A stretch of 64,000 nt of DNA from Shinisaurus crocodilurus. Lineage: Eukaryota > Chordata > Lepidosauria > Squamata > Shinisauridae. The notes below the pieces were generated by a model that was given only the letters and a program-made list of their open reading frames with translations, ran no database searches and was not told where the DNA came from. This document shows, piece after piece, positions 10,225-21,563 of this stretch; the stretch's first letter is position 1; every line of letters starts with the position of its first letter. The DNA is taken from assembly GCA_021292165.1 (NCBI GenBank), contig CM037877.1, forward strand, positions 110,483,858 through 110,547,857, in the 5' to 3' direction. The translations under genes and the position numbers were made by a program.

Positions 10225-10792
10225 ATTTTTTAAAATTTTATTTCTATGTCAAACACATAATATCAAACATATAACAATTAACAAAACAAAATAGACTTTT
10301 TCTTCTACAGCAAATATAGGTAACAATAATCTTTCTTACTCGATAATCAGAATGAGAAATTTCTTTCCTCCCCTTGTCCCAAATTCGCTTATTATTCCAT
10401 GAACCCACAAACAAACAAATCATTATTTTCCAGTCTCTGCAAAAAGTCAATTAGAGGTTTCCACTCAACAATAAACGTGGATGTTGTCCTTTCTCTGATT
10501 AATGATGTGAGTTTGGCCATCTCTGCCAACTCCAGCATCTTGACCAACCATTCTTCTGTTGTAGGCACTGCTAGACCTTTCCATTTCTGTGCATATAGTA
10601 GTCTCGCTGCCATTGTCATGTATAAAAATAAAGTTCCATACCTTCTTTCTAGCTGACTGTCCATTATTCCCAATAGAAAAGCCTCTGGTTTCAATTGAAA
10701 AGTAATCTTTAAAATCTTTTGCATTAATAAATGAATTTCAACCCAATTTTTTTTAGCTTTCTTACATGTCCACTACATATGATACAAGGTTC
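10225..10792 (-). mobile_element. 5'-truncated L1 LINE, minus strand
   Basis: A 568-bp L1 tail flanked by perfect 15-bp target duplications. The minus strand encodes the last part of ORF2, including QLERRYGTLFLYMTMAARLL and YAQKWKGL, with the phrase WLVKMLELAEMAKLTSLIRE that is characteristic of L1 carboxyl termini. The ORF2 stop is at 10392-10394; a 167-bp 3' UTR follows, ending in an A-rich stretch (T-rich on the plus strand near 10226). The reading frame through 10724 is undamaged, so the insertion is fairly young. It is non-autonomous because more than 5 kb of the 5' part is absent. Confidence 0.93.
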
Positions 10793-10807
10793 TGAAGTCA
10801 TCCTTCA
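10793..10807 (+). repeat. L1 target-site duplication, right copy
   Basis: Exact copy of the 15 bases at 10210-10224. It marks the truncated 5' end of the minus-strand L1. Confidence 0.93.
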
Positions 10808-11299
10808 TAGTGCAAATTATTAAAAAGCTACTACTGAACTCTTGAGACATTTAGCATTTTCTATTAGATCTAGATTCAAACTAGCAAGCATTAGATTATA
10901 TTTAAGTACATTGTCTAGGGGCATTAAAATTAAATGGGAGTCTTACCATTTACTTCAGTGGGAGATGGATTGAATCTAGGATTGACTGTGGATTGACTGT
11001 TTTCCACTGTCAGGATCTGTGGAGAATTTGATGGCCATTAGCCTTAAACTGTAGAGTCCTAGGACTAGTTTTGAGTCAAACTGGACTGGATGAGGGTGAA
11101 TAAGCCAATTCATAAGACGGAGATAGTTGATAGAATTGATCAAGATTTGGAGGTTCAACCTGTTCTGGGTGAGGTTGGGATAAGAGATCGGGTCTGTAGT
11201 TTGAGGGTGCTATTACATTTAGCCCACAGATGGAAGTCCGTCATATTTGTACACTGTGCCTTTAACCAACTGTGGCTCTTCCTGGAAAAACTTGATCTG
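10808..11299. other. Non-coding, nothing recognised
   Basis: No exon or clear repeat borders. The right end may already belong to the degenerate LINE that follows. Confidence 0.5.
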
Positions 11300-11392
11300 G
11301 CATCTCCATGCCCTAGTAACAGGCAGGTTAGGCTACTGCATATGTGGAGCTGTCTGTGAAGACTATTCAGAAACTTCAACTGATTCAGAATA

Positions 11393-11642
11393 CAGTAATA
11401 CCTTGGATTGCAAGTAACTTGGTTTGAGAGCGTTTTGCAAGACAAGCAAATTTTTAAATATTTATTTAAAAAAATTTTACTTGATATACAAGCGCCGTCT
11501 TGCAATACAAGTACTGTAGTACGGCTTAAATTAAAAATCTCTGTACAAATTTTTTGGGGGGGATTTCGTTTTGATATAAGAGTGTTTTGGATTACAGGCA
11601 CGTTTCCGGAATGAATTATGCTCTCAATTCAAGGCATGACTG
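11393..11642 (+). mobile_element. Mariner-type MITE, copy 1
   Basis: A 250-bp element starting CAGTAATACCTTGGATTGC and ending AAGGCATGACTG, flanked by TA on both sides as expected for Tc1/mariner-superfamily insertion. The ends are imperfect inverted repeats: the end read backwards begins CAGTCATGCCTTG. Four more copies are at 23063, 29905, 45465 and 51268. Open frames inside it recur in every copy because the DNA is repeated, and are not genes. It interrupts an L2-like LINE. Confidence 0.88.
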
Positions 11643-12387
11643 TACTGTGGTGAGACTGTTAACTGGGATTAGTATGAGTGAACACAGCTTGACAGTACTT
11701 AAGTAAGTTAACTGGCTACCAGTTTGCTCCTGAAGACAATTCAACACACTGATTTTACCTATAAAACCCTAAACAGGCAGGGACTGTAGTGTCTAAAGGA
11801 CACTCCTATATGAACCTATTAAGATATTCAATGGAGGTCTGACTTTGGGTTCCCCACCTTCAGTAAAGTAGATGGCTACCAGAGGTAAGGCCTTCACTGT
11901 AGTGGTACTCCTTCTCCAAATCCATTTGATTAGTGCCTACTTTGATTCCTTTGGGGAACCAGATATAAAACTGTTCTGCTAACTTGGATGCCTAGTGGAA
12001 CGGATTATTTTAATTTTGCTGCTTTTTAAATCTGTTTCTTTTGGCTGTGTTTTGTTAGGTTTTTAATATTGATTGTTTTAATTCAGGGGTCCTCAAACTA
12101 CGGCCCGCGGGCCACATCCGGCCCGCCGGGTCTTTTCATCCGGCCCGGCTGCCGATCTAGAGTTGTGAGGGAAGAGGGACGGCTGAGCCAGCGGGGGGGC
12201 ATGGGCCGCCTGCCTGCCTGCCCGCCCGCCGCCCTGCATCTCCTGCGGGGGGGAGGGGAGGAGGGGCAGCTTAGCCAGTAGCGGGGCGCGGACAGCACCC
12301 ATCCTCCTCCCTTCTCGTCCACCCGTGCAGGCTTTACTTCATCCGCCTCGCCGCCTGCTGGTCCCGTCGCGTCACTTCCGGCGCGGG

Positions 12388-12888
12388 TTTTGGGTTTTAC
12401 ATAGGCAGAACGAGATTATCACCTGACCTGGTGGGTGTCTCTTGAGTTCAAGTACACAAGGTCTTTGGTCACGAGACATAGTCTCAAGGTGATATGACTC
12501 AGCAACCTTGGACAGGTTTGGAATAAACATGTTGATGAATAGGTTATACAACTGGGGTGAGTAATATCCTATTTATAGGTGCAGGGTCTGTGGTATAAAA
12601 GCTAACACACTTGTTGATAGCTTCACTTCTCCTCTCGTCTCGACTCGACATGTTTATTGTTCTGGACTTCACTTCATCTAGCCTTACCACTGGGGTATTC
12701 GATTTGAGTCTGCAATGATGTAGTGAGTAGAGATGCATTGCTTGCCTTAATCCCATGTAATTGGGTCTTACAAATAAACTCTTTAATCTTTATTAACTGC
12801 TGTTATCTCCTCCTTCCGCCTGCGTGACTGGGACTGGGGGTCACTGGCTAGGGAAGCTTTTGAACCCGGGTCAGTCCAGCTCTCACAA
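12388..12888 (+). mobile_element. Probable solo LTR inserted in the hAT element
   Basis: About 501 bp of lower GC content interrupts the GC-rich hAT body and is bounded by CGGG on both sides (12384-12387, 12889-12892). It has an LTR-like order on the plus strand: TATAAAA at 12594-12600, then about 175 bp, then AATAAA at 12773-12778, followed by a short GC-richer tail. No internal retroviral genes or second LTR. Exact TG...CA termini are not obvious, so the LTR call is inference; it could be another unit with a polyadenylation signal. Confidence 0.5.
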
Positions 12889-12898
12889 CGGGACCCTG

Positions 12899-13292
12899 CT
12901 CCGGCACATCCATCCTGGACCCCGCCCGCGCTGTTTTTCGAAACTGAGCACGGGCGGAGTCCAGGATGGACGCAACGGAGGAGCGCCGGTGGTGGCGGAC
13001 TCGAGCGGTGGCGGAGGCCAGGTAGGATGGTGGCGGGGATGAAGGTGGGAAGCAGCGGGGGGGCGAGGGGCGGCGGGTTACGGTGGGGGGGCGAGGGGCG
13101 GCAGGGGGAGGGCGGGTTACGGTGGGGGTGGCAGGGGGGCTTTACCTCATCCGCCTCGTCGCCCGCTGGTCCCGTCGCGTCACTTTCAGCACAGCGGAAG
13201 TGACGCGACAGGACCCTGCTCCGTCGCGTCCATCCTGGACCCCGCCCGCGCTGTTTTTCAAAACTGAGCGCGGGCGGAGTCCAGGATGGACG
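12899..13292. repeat. Tandem hairpin units inside the hAT element
   Basis: Two near-copies, about 12908-12970 and 13228-13291, each consist of tccatcctggaccc, a GC-rich arm, a T-rich loop, and the complementary arm ending gtccaggatgga. Both are preceded by ggaccctgctccg. A separate complementary pair, cgtcacttt and gaagtgacg, lies near 13178-13207. Strong stem-loops are therefore expected. Confidence 0.8.
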
Positions 13293-13803
13293 CAACAGAG
13301 CTGCGACGGCAGCCTTGAGCGGAGGCGGCGGCGGAGGCACCGGCGGCAGCAGCAGCGCGCAGAGGACCAGGTAGGATGGCAGTGGGTGGGGCGGCGGCAG
13401 CAGGTGGGGCGGCGGGGGGGTTATGGCGGCGGGGGGGTTATGGGGCGGGGGGTCCTGCGGTGGCAGCAGCAGCGGGGGGGCGGGGCAGTCCTGCAGCGGC
13501 AGCGGGGGATGGCGTGGGGGCGGTCCTGCGGCGGCGGCAGCGGGGTGGTCCTGCGGCGGCAGCAGCGGGGGGCGGGGGATGGCGGTGGGGGGGTCCTGCA
13601 GCAGCAGCGGGGGGCAGCATGAAGGAGGCGGCACAGGGGAGTCCCAGTGAATTCGGGCCCCCAACAGGCTGAGGGACAATGAACTGGCCCCCGTGTAAAA
13701 AGTTTGAGGACCCCTGTTTTAATTTAATGATGGTACTGTTTTACATAATGATGTGAGCCACCTTGAGAACTAAAAGTTGGGATAAAAATATTTTAAATAA
13801 AAT

Positions 13804-14739
13804 GAATAATGTGTTTGCATCATCCATGGTGCCCTTAGAATTTTATATTTAGTAGCCTTTTTTTTGGAAGGTAATCAGTATCATGAATGTAGTGATTCTT
13901 TGTACCCATTTTAGGGTACTGTGTGTATAAATATGTGTATTAGGTTTACCCTAAAGCACAGCATATACTGTATAAATTTGCCAAAAAGTTAATTTTATTT
14001 ATTAGTTAGTTAGTTAAAACTTTACTATTCCACATTTTTCTGCGATGCAGGCATCTGTGGCACCCAAGAGTAGAGACCTATACATCTAATTTTTCAATTG
14101 TTTTTCTTAATGTAATGTATAGTACAGCCTTTGAACAAATGCTTTGTCTCCTAGGAGGTTGTTAATCTCCAGAATCTACTGGGCTATTGAGGAATGTGTT
14201 TCGGGAGCACAGTGAATTTAATTTAAGGGGCAACAGCTAGATATTTAAAATCTGACAGCCTTAGTGGTAAAAATAAGACTAATTGTGTTAATTTTAAAAA
14301 AAGTAAGCAGGATTAGGTCTGGGAGGCTAACTTTGATTAATGGTACTAAAAGTTTGTTGCATTCTCACTGGCAGTGTTTTCTTTAAGAGTGATTTCTTTT
14401 TCTTCTTTTAAAAAAATATGCTTTTCTTTGGAAAGATCCCTCCCACAAACCTGTCCTCTGCATTAGAGTGCTGGAAAACACTTTATCTATCTAGAAAGCC
14501 CCATGAGTCTCTCTTTCAACTGAATCTTTGATATATCAAATTGCATTCCTGCTTAAGTCTTGGCAAGAGTTAAGATTTAACCTGGGACAAATCTTGAACA
14601 GAGTCTGGTGTTCACAGTTTAGCCCAAAAACAGAGTAAATCTGAAAATCTTTAGATTAAAGTCTAACCTTTATTTTTATTTTTTTTCTGTAGTAGGTCAC
14701 TTATATTATGAACAGTTGTCATCACAATAGGATACATGA
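13804..14739. other. Non-coding, nothing recognised
   Basis: AT-rich, with short TTAG repeats near 14003. No coding or transposon signature seen. Confidence 0.6.
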
Positions 14740-14910
14740 CATAGATTTCATAGATCATAGAGTTGGAAGGAGCCTACAAGGCTATCGAGTCCAACCCCCT
14801 GCTCAATGCAGGAAACTAGAGGAGGGGTCTCCCATCCAAGTAATAACCAGGCTTGACCCTGCTTAGCTTTCCACGCTCAGACAAGCTGAGCCAGCGTAAG
14901 CCACAGGCCT
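14740..14910 (-). mobile_element. 5S rRNA-derived SINE with CR1-like tail, copy A
   Basis: On the minus strand it starts gcctgtggcttacgctggc and runs into AAGCTAAGCAGGGTC, then CCTGGTTATTACTTGG and ATGGGAGAC, a near match to the internal promoter half of 5S rRNA. It continues into tttcctgcattgagcagg and ccttccaactctatgatc, the end of a CR1-type LINE. RNA polymerase III transcription from the 5S-type internal promoter and mobilisation by CR1 are inferred from this build. Related copies are at 44005 and 49674. Confidence 0.87.
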
Positions 14911-15689
14911 AATCATTTTCTTTATAGCAGTGCTTGATTGTATGTGGAACCAGAGACATTCTGTCTGATACAGCCTTGTAATATAGTACTTGTCTCTGGC
15001 TGGTGCCTGTGTTGAGTAACAGTAGTTTCCAGACAAGTAGACACAGCCATTGCTTGGACTTTAAGCTGCGCATGGAACTGACATAATGCTGGCATGTTTT
15101 TACACACAGCTATGCTATGGACATTGTGCACCTAGCTTGGATGTTACTAGCTGTAGGACTATGGCCAGCTCATTTCCCCCTTTTGCTTAAGCACCAGTAG
15201 CTCTTGTGGTTATTTGATATTTTATTGTTTATAAAAAAGTTGAATCATATTATTTCTCTAAATATAAAATAAATACAGAAAATGGCAAGTAGATCTAAGA
15301 TTAGAAAGGAAACCAAGATCTATTCTCTGCTGTTGGTCCTGCACTTTGGATAAGCCCACAGCAGCAGCTGAAAGGAAGGGCCGGCAAATGATGCAATTAA
15401 AAGAGAAGAGGACAATATAAGATTATCTATTGAGATAAAATTGGGAAGAGGGTAGACATTGGTAAAGCAAGTCTGAAAAGAGTGTGAAGAGCAGAGATTG
15501 AAGCCAAAGCCAAATATTCTATGTTCTGTAATCATCTGGCATCCTCACTTCTTCCTCCATATTTGTTTGGCATGTCAGTGGTGAAGAACCCCCCCCCCTT
15601 TTTGCATTGAGGTTCTCTTATATCGTAGCTTTGTTGTGTTAAGGTATAAATCGGAGGGGGTGGTGTGGCGGAGGGCAGAACAGCTAACT
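14911..15689. other. Non-coding, nothing recognised
   Basis: No exon or clear repeat borders. A C run lies near 15589-15598. Confidence 0.55.
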
Positions 15690-16015
15690 GCAGGAAGAGC
15701 CATTTGTAGGTGAATCCAAGGATCACAATATATAGGAATAACTTCAAGATCATGAATGCAAAGCAGGGGTAGGGTGGGGGGAAATTTCTGACCCATAGAA
15801 CAACATAAAAGCACTACTTTGAACCCACATTTTTCTGTTCCACCAGCAACCCATTGCACAGGAAAGGCAAACTGAGGCAAGTTAACTTCAAGGTCATGAC
15901 TGTAAAGGGTTGGGGGTGCTTATTCACACAGCCACACACACAAGCAGTCCTTTGAACCCACATTTTTCTGCTATAGCCCATTGTACCAAAAAGGCAAACT
16001 GAGACTGGGTCTACA
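15690..16015. repeat. Diverged tandem repeat, about 135-140 bp unit
   Basis: The phrases aacttcaaggtcatgaatgc, gaacccacatttttctg and aggcaaactgag each occur twice at about 135-140 bp spacing (for example gaacccac near 15821 and 15955). Related phrases recur at 21330-21560 and near 21852, so this is a dispersed repeat with an internally repeated body. Family unknown. Confidence 0.7.
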
Positions 16016-16958
16016 CATATTTTTTTAAGAATTCAAAATAAAATAAATAAATGCATAAGCAAGGACTAGGGGGTTCCTTGACACCTTATACCACACCCAT
16101 GATTGCTTCCACAAGGATGCTGGGTTAAAAAAAATTGAGGGGGGATGGGAAAATAGGAAAGAATAAAAATAATAAATTAGTGAGAGGTTGAAGGTTCCTT
16201 GGGCACTACCCTCAATCACTCCTGCACCCCCAGAATGCCAATACAAAAAACAGAATCTTTTTAAAATGGGGAAAAATAAAGAGGGATTGAGGGCTCTTTG
16301 GGCACCCGCACCGCGCCTCCACATCCCCAGCTTAAAAACATTAAATGCGTTAAAAATAATAATTAAAAAAGGCTTCCAGCCCATCACACACACACAAATC
16401 AAGTTAAGCAACATACTATTTCCCTCTGGTCCCTCTGAAGTCCTTGATAGCTGCTGCCTGGCTGCTGACTGACATCCCTGCTGCAGACCTCTCCGTTCTA
16501 CTCTCCCACAAAATAACTAAGAACATATACAGTCAGGAGCATAACCACGAGCAAGCACAATCAATCTCACTCTTATCAAAATCAGTAAACTTCTGCAGTA
16601 AAAGTAAATAGGCTCCTACCATTGCGCTGTTTAGAGGCTGCTCTGCTTAAAGGAGGACAGGAAGAAATCCAACAAAAAAGGACAATACCTATTGACTGTG
16701 AGCATCCTCCATGGATGATTCACAAACATCTGGGTCCCTCTGGGGAACTGATCAGGACCAATTATGGGAATCAGGCAGAGTGGTCCCCCTGGATGTTCTG
16801 CCTGCCTTGGAATGCACTTGGAATGCAGGCATGCACGCACATGCTAGAGGAGGAAAGAGCATACATGCAACAGCCAGGAGGAACCACTGCCAGCCAGAAC
16901 TAGAATGGAGACAGTCACTTTCTGAAGCTTTCTGAAGTCATCGAGTGGAGATCATTAA
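16016..16958. other. Non-coding, nothing recognised
   Basis: No supported feature. Short open frames here lack any family signature. Confidence 0.55.
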
Positions 16959-17041
16959 GGCTGCAATCTTATACACACTTACCTGGGAGTAAGGCCCATT
17001 GAATTCAATAGGCCTAAGTAGACATGCAGAGGATTACACTA
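16959..17041. mobile_element. Short MITE flanked by TAA
   Basis: Begins ggctgcaatcttatacac and ends gcagaggattacacta, an imperfect inverted pair, with TAA immediately outside both ends (16956-16958, 17042-17044). The interior ttacctgggagtaaggccc is a common reptile repeat phrase. The TAA duplication fits PIF/Harbinger, but the family assignment is inference. Related palindromic elements lie near 24894, 31768 and 63617. Confidence 0.6.
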
Positions 17042-18014
17042 TAAATAGCATTTCCTCCTTTCTATACTTTTGTTATATCACTTTATAATTTCTTCTGCTT
17101 CTTGTGATTTCACAAAAGGATTTCCTTGCAGTCCTAAAATTATAGCCCTCTCGCTGAACATTGATTATTTCTGTAAAATCTCATGGATCTGGTCCCATCT
17201 GATAATGGTTTCTGGCTGTGCCAAATGTCAGTGTTATTAATTAGTGGGAATTGTACAGCATGTGCTTCAAGAATGAAGTTGTGCTTTTAAAGTGAACATG
17301 TGGATCTGTGGTTGCAATCTATCATGGTCCGTGGAAGTAGTTTCTGCATTATATCACTGGTGAGAAGGCTCCTGTCATGCTCTCTTCAGTTCTCTTCATT
17401 TCAGTCAGTCAGTCAGTCAGTATCTGATTGATGTTAGCAAAGCAGAAGTGATTCAGAACAAAGTGACTGAAAGACTGTATAGGCTGCAGGGGCTGAGAGA
17501 AGAAAACATTAAAAGAGCTAAGTATGTAGAGGTTGTCTAAAAAACCGCTATCAGGGACAGATGGGATAGCACAGGCCTGATCATCTATGGAAAAAAGAGT
17601 AGCCTCTGAGCAACCATACAGGGAAGCTTTTGTAAATTGAAAACATGTATGTTCTATATTTTTTTCTTCTGCTTTTGTCAGGTGGTTTATATGTTAAATA
17701 ATACTGACATATATGGGCAGATACGCTAGTAAAATTGTGGACTTGTTTTTTTTGCCAAGATACTCTCCGTTAAGAGCAATTTAGGTATTCACAATACTTC
17801 TCTGTGTTTCTGAACAGAAATTTAACATCTTTCCCTGTAAACTTTTGAATCACATACACAATTTGAGACAAATTTCAGAAGTGCAGCAAAGCAAAAAAGG
17901 CTGTGGTATCTTAGAAATTAACTCATCACTAAGCTTCTCTGGAATCTCTGAGCTTTTGTCAGTGTACCACATCACCTACTAGTACAGTTATACTATTTTA
18001 ATATTTCCCGACAA
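17042..18014. other. Non-coding with a TCAG microsatellite
   Basis: A short (TCAG)n run is at 17401-17420. No exon recognised. Confidence 0.55.
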
Positions 18015-19010
18015 CAGTCAAGCTGCTACATTCTGCACAAGCTGCAGCTTCCAGATCTAGACCAACCTTAAGGGCCGCCCCACACAGAGCACATTGCAGT
18101 AATCCAGTCTTAAGGTTGCTAGCACCTGAACCACTATAGCCAAGCTCTCCAGGAGAGGCTGTAGCTGGCAAACCAACTGAAGATGGTAAAAGGCACTCTG
18201 AGCTGCTGCAGTCTCTTGGGACTCCAGTGACAATGATGGATCCAGGAGTACCCTCAGACTATGAACCTGATCTTTCAGAGGAGTGCAACCCCATCCAGAA
18301 CAGGCAGTAAGCCTATCTCCTAGACTTGGGAATCACTCACCCACAGGTCCTTCATCTTGCCAGGATTCAGCCTCAGTTTTTTGGCCCTCATCCAGCCCAT
18401 CACTGCGCCTATGCACTGATTCAGGACTTGCACAGCCGCACCTGATTCAGATGTCACAGGGAGACAGAGTTGTGTGTCATCAACATACTGATGGTACTTT
18501 GCTACAGATCCCCTAATGACCACTCCCAGCGGCTTCATATGGATGTTAAACAACACTGGGGACAAGATGGTACCATGCTGAATCCCATAGCTCCATTGAC
18601 AAGGAGCTGAGGAAAAGTCACCCAGTGTTAGTCTCTGAAATCAACCCTGCAGGTAGAACCAGAATCATGCTTACTCAGGGCATCCAATGCCCAACCCACG
18701 GAGCCCATCCAGAAGAATACCATGGCTTGGCTGATGGTATCAAATGCTGATGAGAGATTGAGTAGAATTAACTGGGACACATTCCCCCTGGCCTTATCTC
18801 AGTAAAGGTCATTCATCAGGGTGGCCAATGTTGATTTGGTCCTGTAACCAGGCTGAAACCTATATTGAAATGGGTCTAGATAATCAGCATCCTCCAAGAG
18901 TGCTTGTAGTTGCCCTGCCATGATTCTCTTGAGTACCTTCCCTAAGAAGGGATATTCACAACTGGACGGGAGTTGTCAAATACCATTGAGTCCAGAGTGG
19001 GTTTATTCAG
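18015..19010 (-). mobile_element. L2-like LINE ORF2 fragment, minus strand
   Basis: The minus strand gives a degenerate reverse transcriptase. It includes MSPVLFNIHMKPLG, the catalytic-type box YVDDTQL, VMGWMRAKKLRLNPGK and, toward the plus-strand left end, phrases equivalent to the [14 protein letters not shown] region. Numerous frameshifts break it. It belongs to the L2/Jockey-type group found several times here and contains more of the RT core than the other fragments. Confidence 0.82.
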
Positions 19011-20280
19011 GAGTGGCATGTGTTAAAGCATGTGTTTTCGAAAAGACTATTAACAGATCTAAAAAGATGAGAAGGCTTAATTCTGTGGCTGTATTCTACA
19101 AATCACTGGTTCCAGAGTACCTTCATAGATTTCAGTGAGATTTTAAGTGTGACAAAAGTGATCTCTGTACATTGCAACCCAAGTAAGTAGGTTTGTGAAG
19201 CAGCAAGTAAACTAAGAATATCAGACCAGCACTGAAGACACAATCTGACCAGAACATTATCCTGTGCAAGACCTATTGAAATGAATGGGAGCTTCAAAAG
19301 AGCTCAGGAAAAGAGATACTAGGCTAGCAGTGTATGCAGTAAGCACACCAGCCAGCTAGCATCAGCTAAGAAATTGCTCTTCCTTTAGCAGGATAACACA
19401 TGCAAATAAAAAGGCCCAGCATTGAGGACAAATTTGGACGCACTGCCCTAAATGAACTTTAACTCAAAATTAATCTTAGGCCTACATGGAAGAAGGGAGA
19501 ACTATCCTGATACCTGGTTCTGTTCCATTTTGTAACTCTTGTTTAAATTTGCAGTGGATGATCATTTCCAAGTCCATGGAAATACTGCATCTACAAATAA
19601 AACAAGGTTAGTCTGTAAAGGCTTTGATAGGGCAACATCGCTTGCTTTTAGTAATTTATTCACACAGTTTGCAAGTACTGCTGCTTTACAACCAATGAGA
19701 GATGAGAATTGTTTCTGTCTCCTCATCCTCTGAAAAAACGGTTTCTTTCACAAATGACTCATCTGACAAAAAGCAGCCTGTTGCTTCTCTCTTTTATCTA
19801 TTTAATCATTAAGAAGCACATTGAAGCAATCCTTTTTTCTTTTTCTTTTTTGCAGCTGTCTGCTTTGTAACCAGAGGATTTTACTTTTTTCATTATCGGG
19901 CTTACTTGAGCTCAATATCTGTTCCTCTATTCACTGATTCACATAATTTCTTTAGCAATCTTTCAATCTAATCCAGCCTTCTGTTACAGAACCCATTAGT
20001 TGACTTACCTGTTGATTTAGTGTGCCTTTATTCTTCCATGCATAAGAGCCTTCCATAGGGCAGTGTGATACAGCCCTGTAGCAGGGTTGTAGCCCTGTAT
20101 ACTTTGGAAAGTATAAGGAAACCTAACTCATGAGAGAGATGGAACCTAGCCGTAGCCTAGCCCAACCGAAGCATGCTAGATTTACACGTGCAGAGAAAGT
20201 TTGATGTAGGGGATGTTAAACAGGCAATTAATCCCTTGTGTGCATTCTGAGGTTGCACTGCCTCTTTGTGTGTTTGAATT
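19011..20280. other. Non-coding, nothing recognised
   Basis: AT-rich, without coding or repeat signatures that I can name. Confidence 0.55.
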
Positions 20281-20600
20281 GAATCATAGAATAGTAGAGT
20301 TGGAAGGGGCCTATAAGGCCATCAAGCCCAACCCCCTGCTCAATGCAGGAACCCAAGTCAAAGCATCCCTGACAGATGGCTGTCCAGCTGTACCTTGAAT
20401 GCCTCCAATGCTGGAGAGTCCACTACCTCCCTAGGTAGTTGGTTCCATTAGCGTATTGTTCTAACAGTCAGGAAAATTTTCCTGATGTCCAGGTGGAATC
20501 TGGCTTCCTGTAACTTGAGCCCATTATTCCATGTCCTGCAATCTGGGATGATCGTGATGATTGGTTCTAGGTTTCTGATTAGATAACTCTTCTTATAAAG
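20281..20600 (-). mobile_element. CR1 LINE 3' end, minus strand
   Basis: The plus strand starts aatcatagaatagtagagtt, the complement of the typical CR1 end (ccttccaac...attctatgatt). It continues with the complementary CR1 3' UTR (caatgcaggaacccaag, ctccctaggtagttggttcc, ttcctgatgtccaggtgg). 5' truncated. Confidence 0.8.
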
Positions 20601-21329
20601 TGTTCATACTTTACAAATAGCACCTCTTTATTTAGTACATTAATCCTTGCTCTGTGTGTATATGAGTGAGTGAGATGCATCCATAGGTTCACTCCAAAAG
20701 CAGAGAATCTTGAAGTCGGACTAATCTTGGACTAATATATATGCACATTTTCTCATTCGCTTATATTATTCTGAACACTGGCAGGAAGAGGGGTATATCC
20801 TATGCCACAGACTATACATGGAGCTCTAGCTATTATTACCCTGGTCAGCAATTTTTAACAGGGACATGACTGCTATTGGCTCAAGGACCAGTCATGACAC
20901 TGTTTGATCAGCACATGTGGTGGAACTGCTCACACTAAAAGTGGAGCCACCCTAGAGAGCGATTAAGCTCTGAGCAGGGATGCCTGAGGCAGCCAGCCTA
21001 ATTCCTCAGACTTCTAAGCTATTCTTCAGCCTGTCTCTCTTCCCTGTCCTTTGCCTTAGTCTGTAGTATGTAAGAGCTGTCTGGCTCATAAGTTCCCAAG
21101 CCTACACTCACCAGTCAAAACCCAGTCTCCCATTTCATTGTTTATTAGGGTTAAGGTACGGGGGGAACAGGGATCAAAGAGATAGCATGGATAAAATGAT
21201 AATTCTTATCTCACAAGCATTTAAAACTAGTTGGTAAAAACATATATACACCAGTGGTGGCTGGTGCACACTGCAGCTGGTGGGGCAGAGTGACCAGAGG
21301 CAGAACAGCCTTTTGAATCATCATCATCC
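20601..21329. other. Non-coding, nothing recognised
   Basis: No supported exon or repeat. Confidence 0.5.
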
Positions 21330-21530
21330 CATACCACCGAACCGGTAAACTGAGGCACATGAACATTAAGGACATGAGTGCAAAGTGAGGGTGGGAGAGC
21401 CGCCCAGCCACATAAAAGAACTCCTTTGGACCCACATTCTCCTGTCCCAGCAACAACTCTCATTCTGCAGGAATCAAGTGACTTTAAGGCCATGAGTGCA
21501 AAACAATGAGAGGGAATCCACACAGCCACA

Positions 21531-21562
<32 letters not shown>
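21330..21562. repeat. Second locus of the 15.7-kb repeat family, with ATC microsatellite
   Basis: Shares aaactgaggcac, aaggacatgagtgcaaag, ggacccacattctcctgt and cacacagccacac with the repeat at 15690-16015, again as two partial units about 118 bp apart. The right end runs into a (CAT)n microsatellite at 21531-21562. A further gaacccacaatgg phrase lies near 21852. Confidence 0.65.

Positions 21563-21563
<1 letters not shown>

Larger units (their letters stand above)
12084..13716. mobile_element. Non-autonomous hAT transposon, GC-rich
   Basis: Ends CAGGGGTCCTCAAACT and AGTTTGAGGACCCCTG are perfect 16-bp inverted repeats, and the 8-bp duplication TTTTAATT flanks both sides (12076-12083, 13717-13724). 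Both features define the hAT superfamily. The interior is GC-rich with tandemly repeated hairpins and codes for no recognisable transposase. An LTR-like insertion (12388-12888) lies within it. It sits inside an older L2-like LINE. Confidence 0.93.
11300..13803 (+). mobile_element. L2-like LINE 3' end, split by two DNA transposons
   Basis: Pieces at about 11300-11392, 11643-12083 and 13717-13803 form one LINE. The first ends with KTIQKLQLIQNTV, the second resumes with VRLLTG and VNWLPVC and later AFTVVVLL, and the third is the tail gtgagccaccttgagaac followed by aaataaaatgaat. All are degenerate versions of the ORF2 end seen cleanly at 25680. A mariner-type MITE (11393-11642) and a hAT element (12084-13716) interrupt it, so both inserted later. 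Confidence 0.8.

Noticed and set aside
11408..11614. Similar small frames recurring at 11408, 23105, 30102, 45480 and 51400
   Set aside because: They recur only because the same non-coding MITE is present five times; frames are unrelated to any transposase and vary between copies.
12783..13679. 298-codon minus-strand frame rich in proline
   Set aside because: It lies entirely in the GC-rich, hairpin-bearing body of the hAT element and the LTR-like insertion; composition explains its length and no domain is visible.
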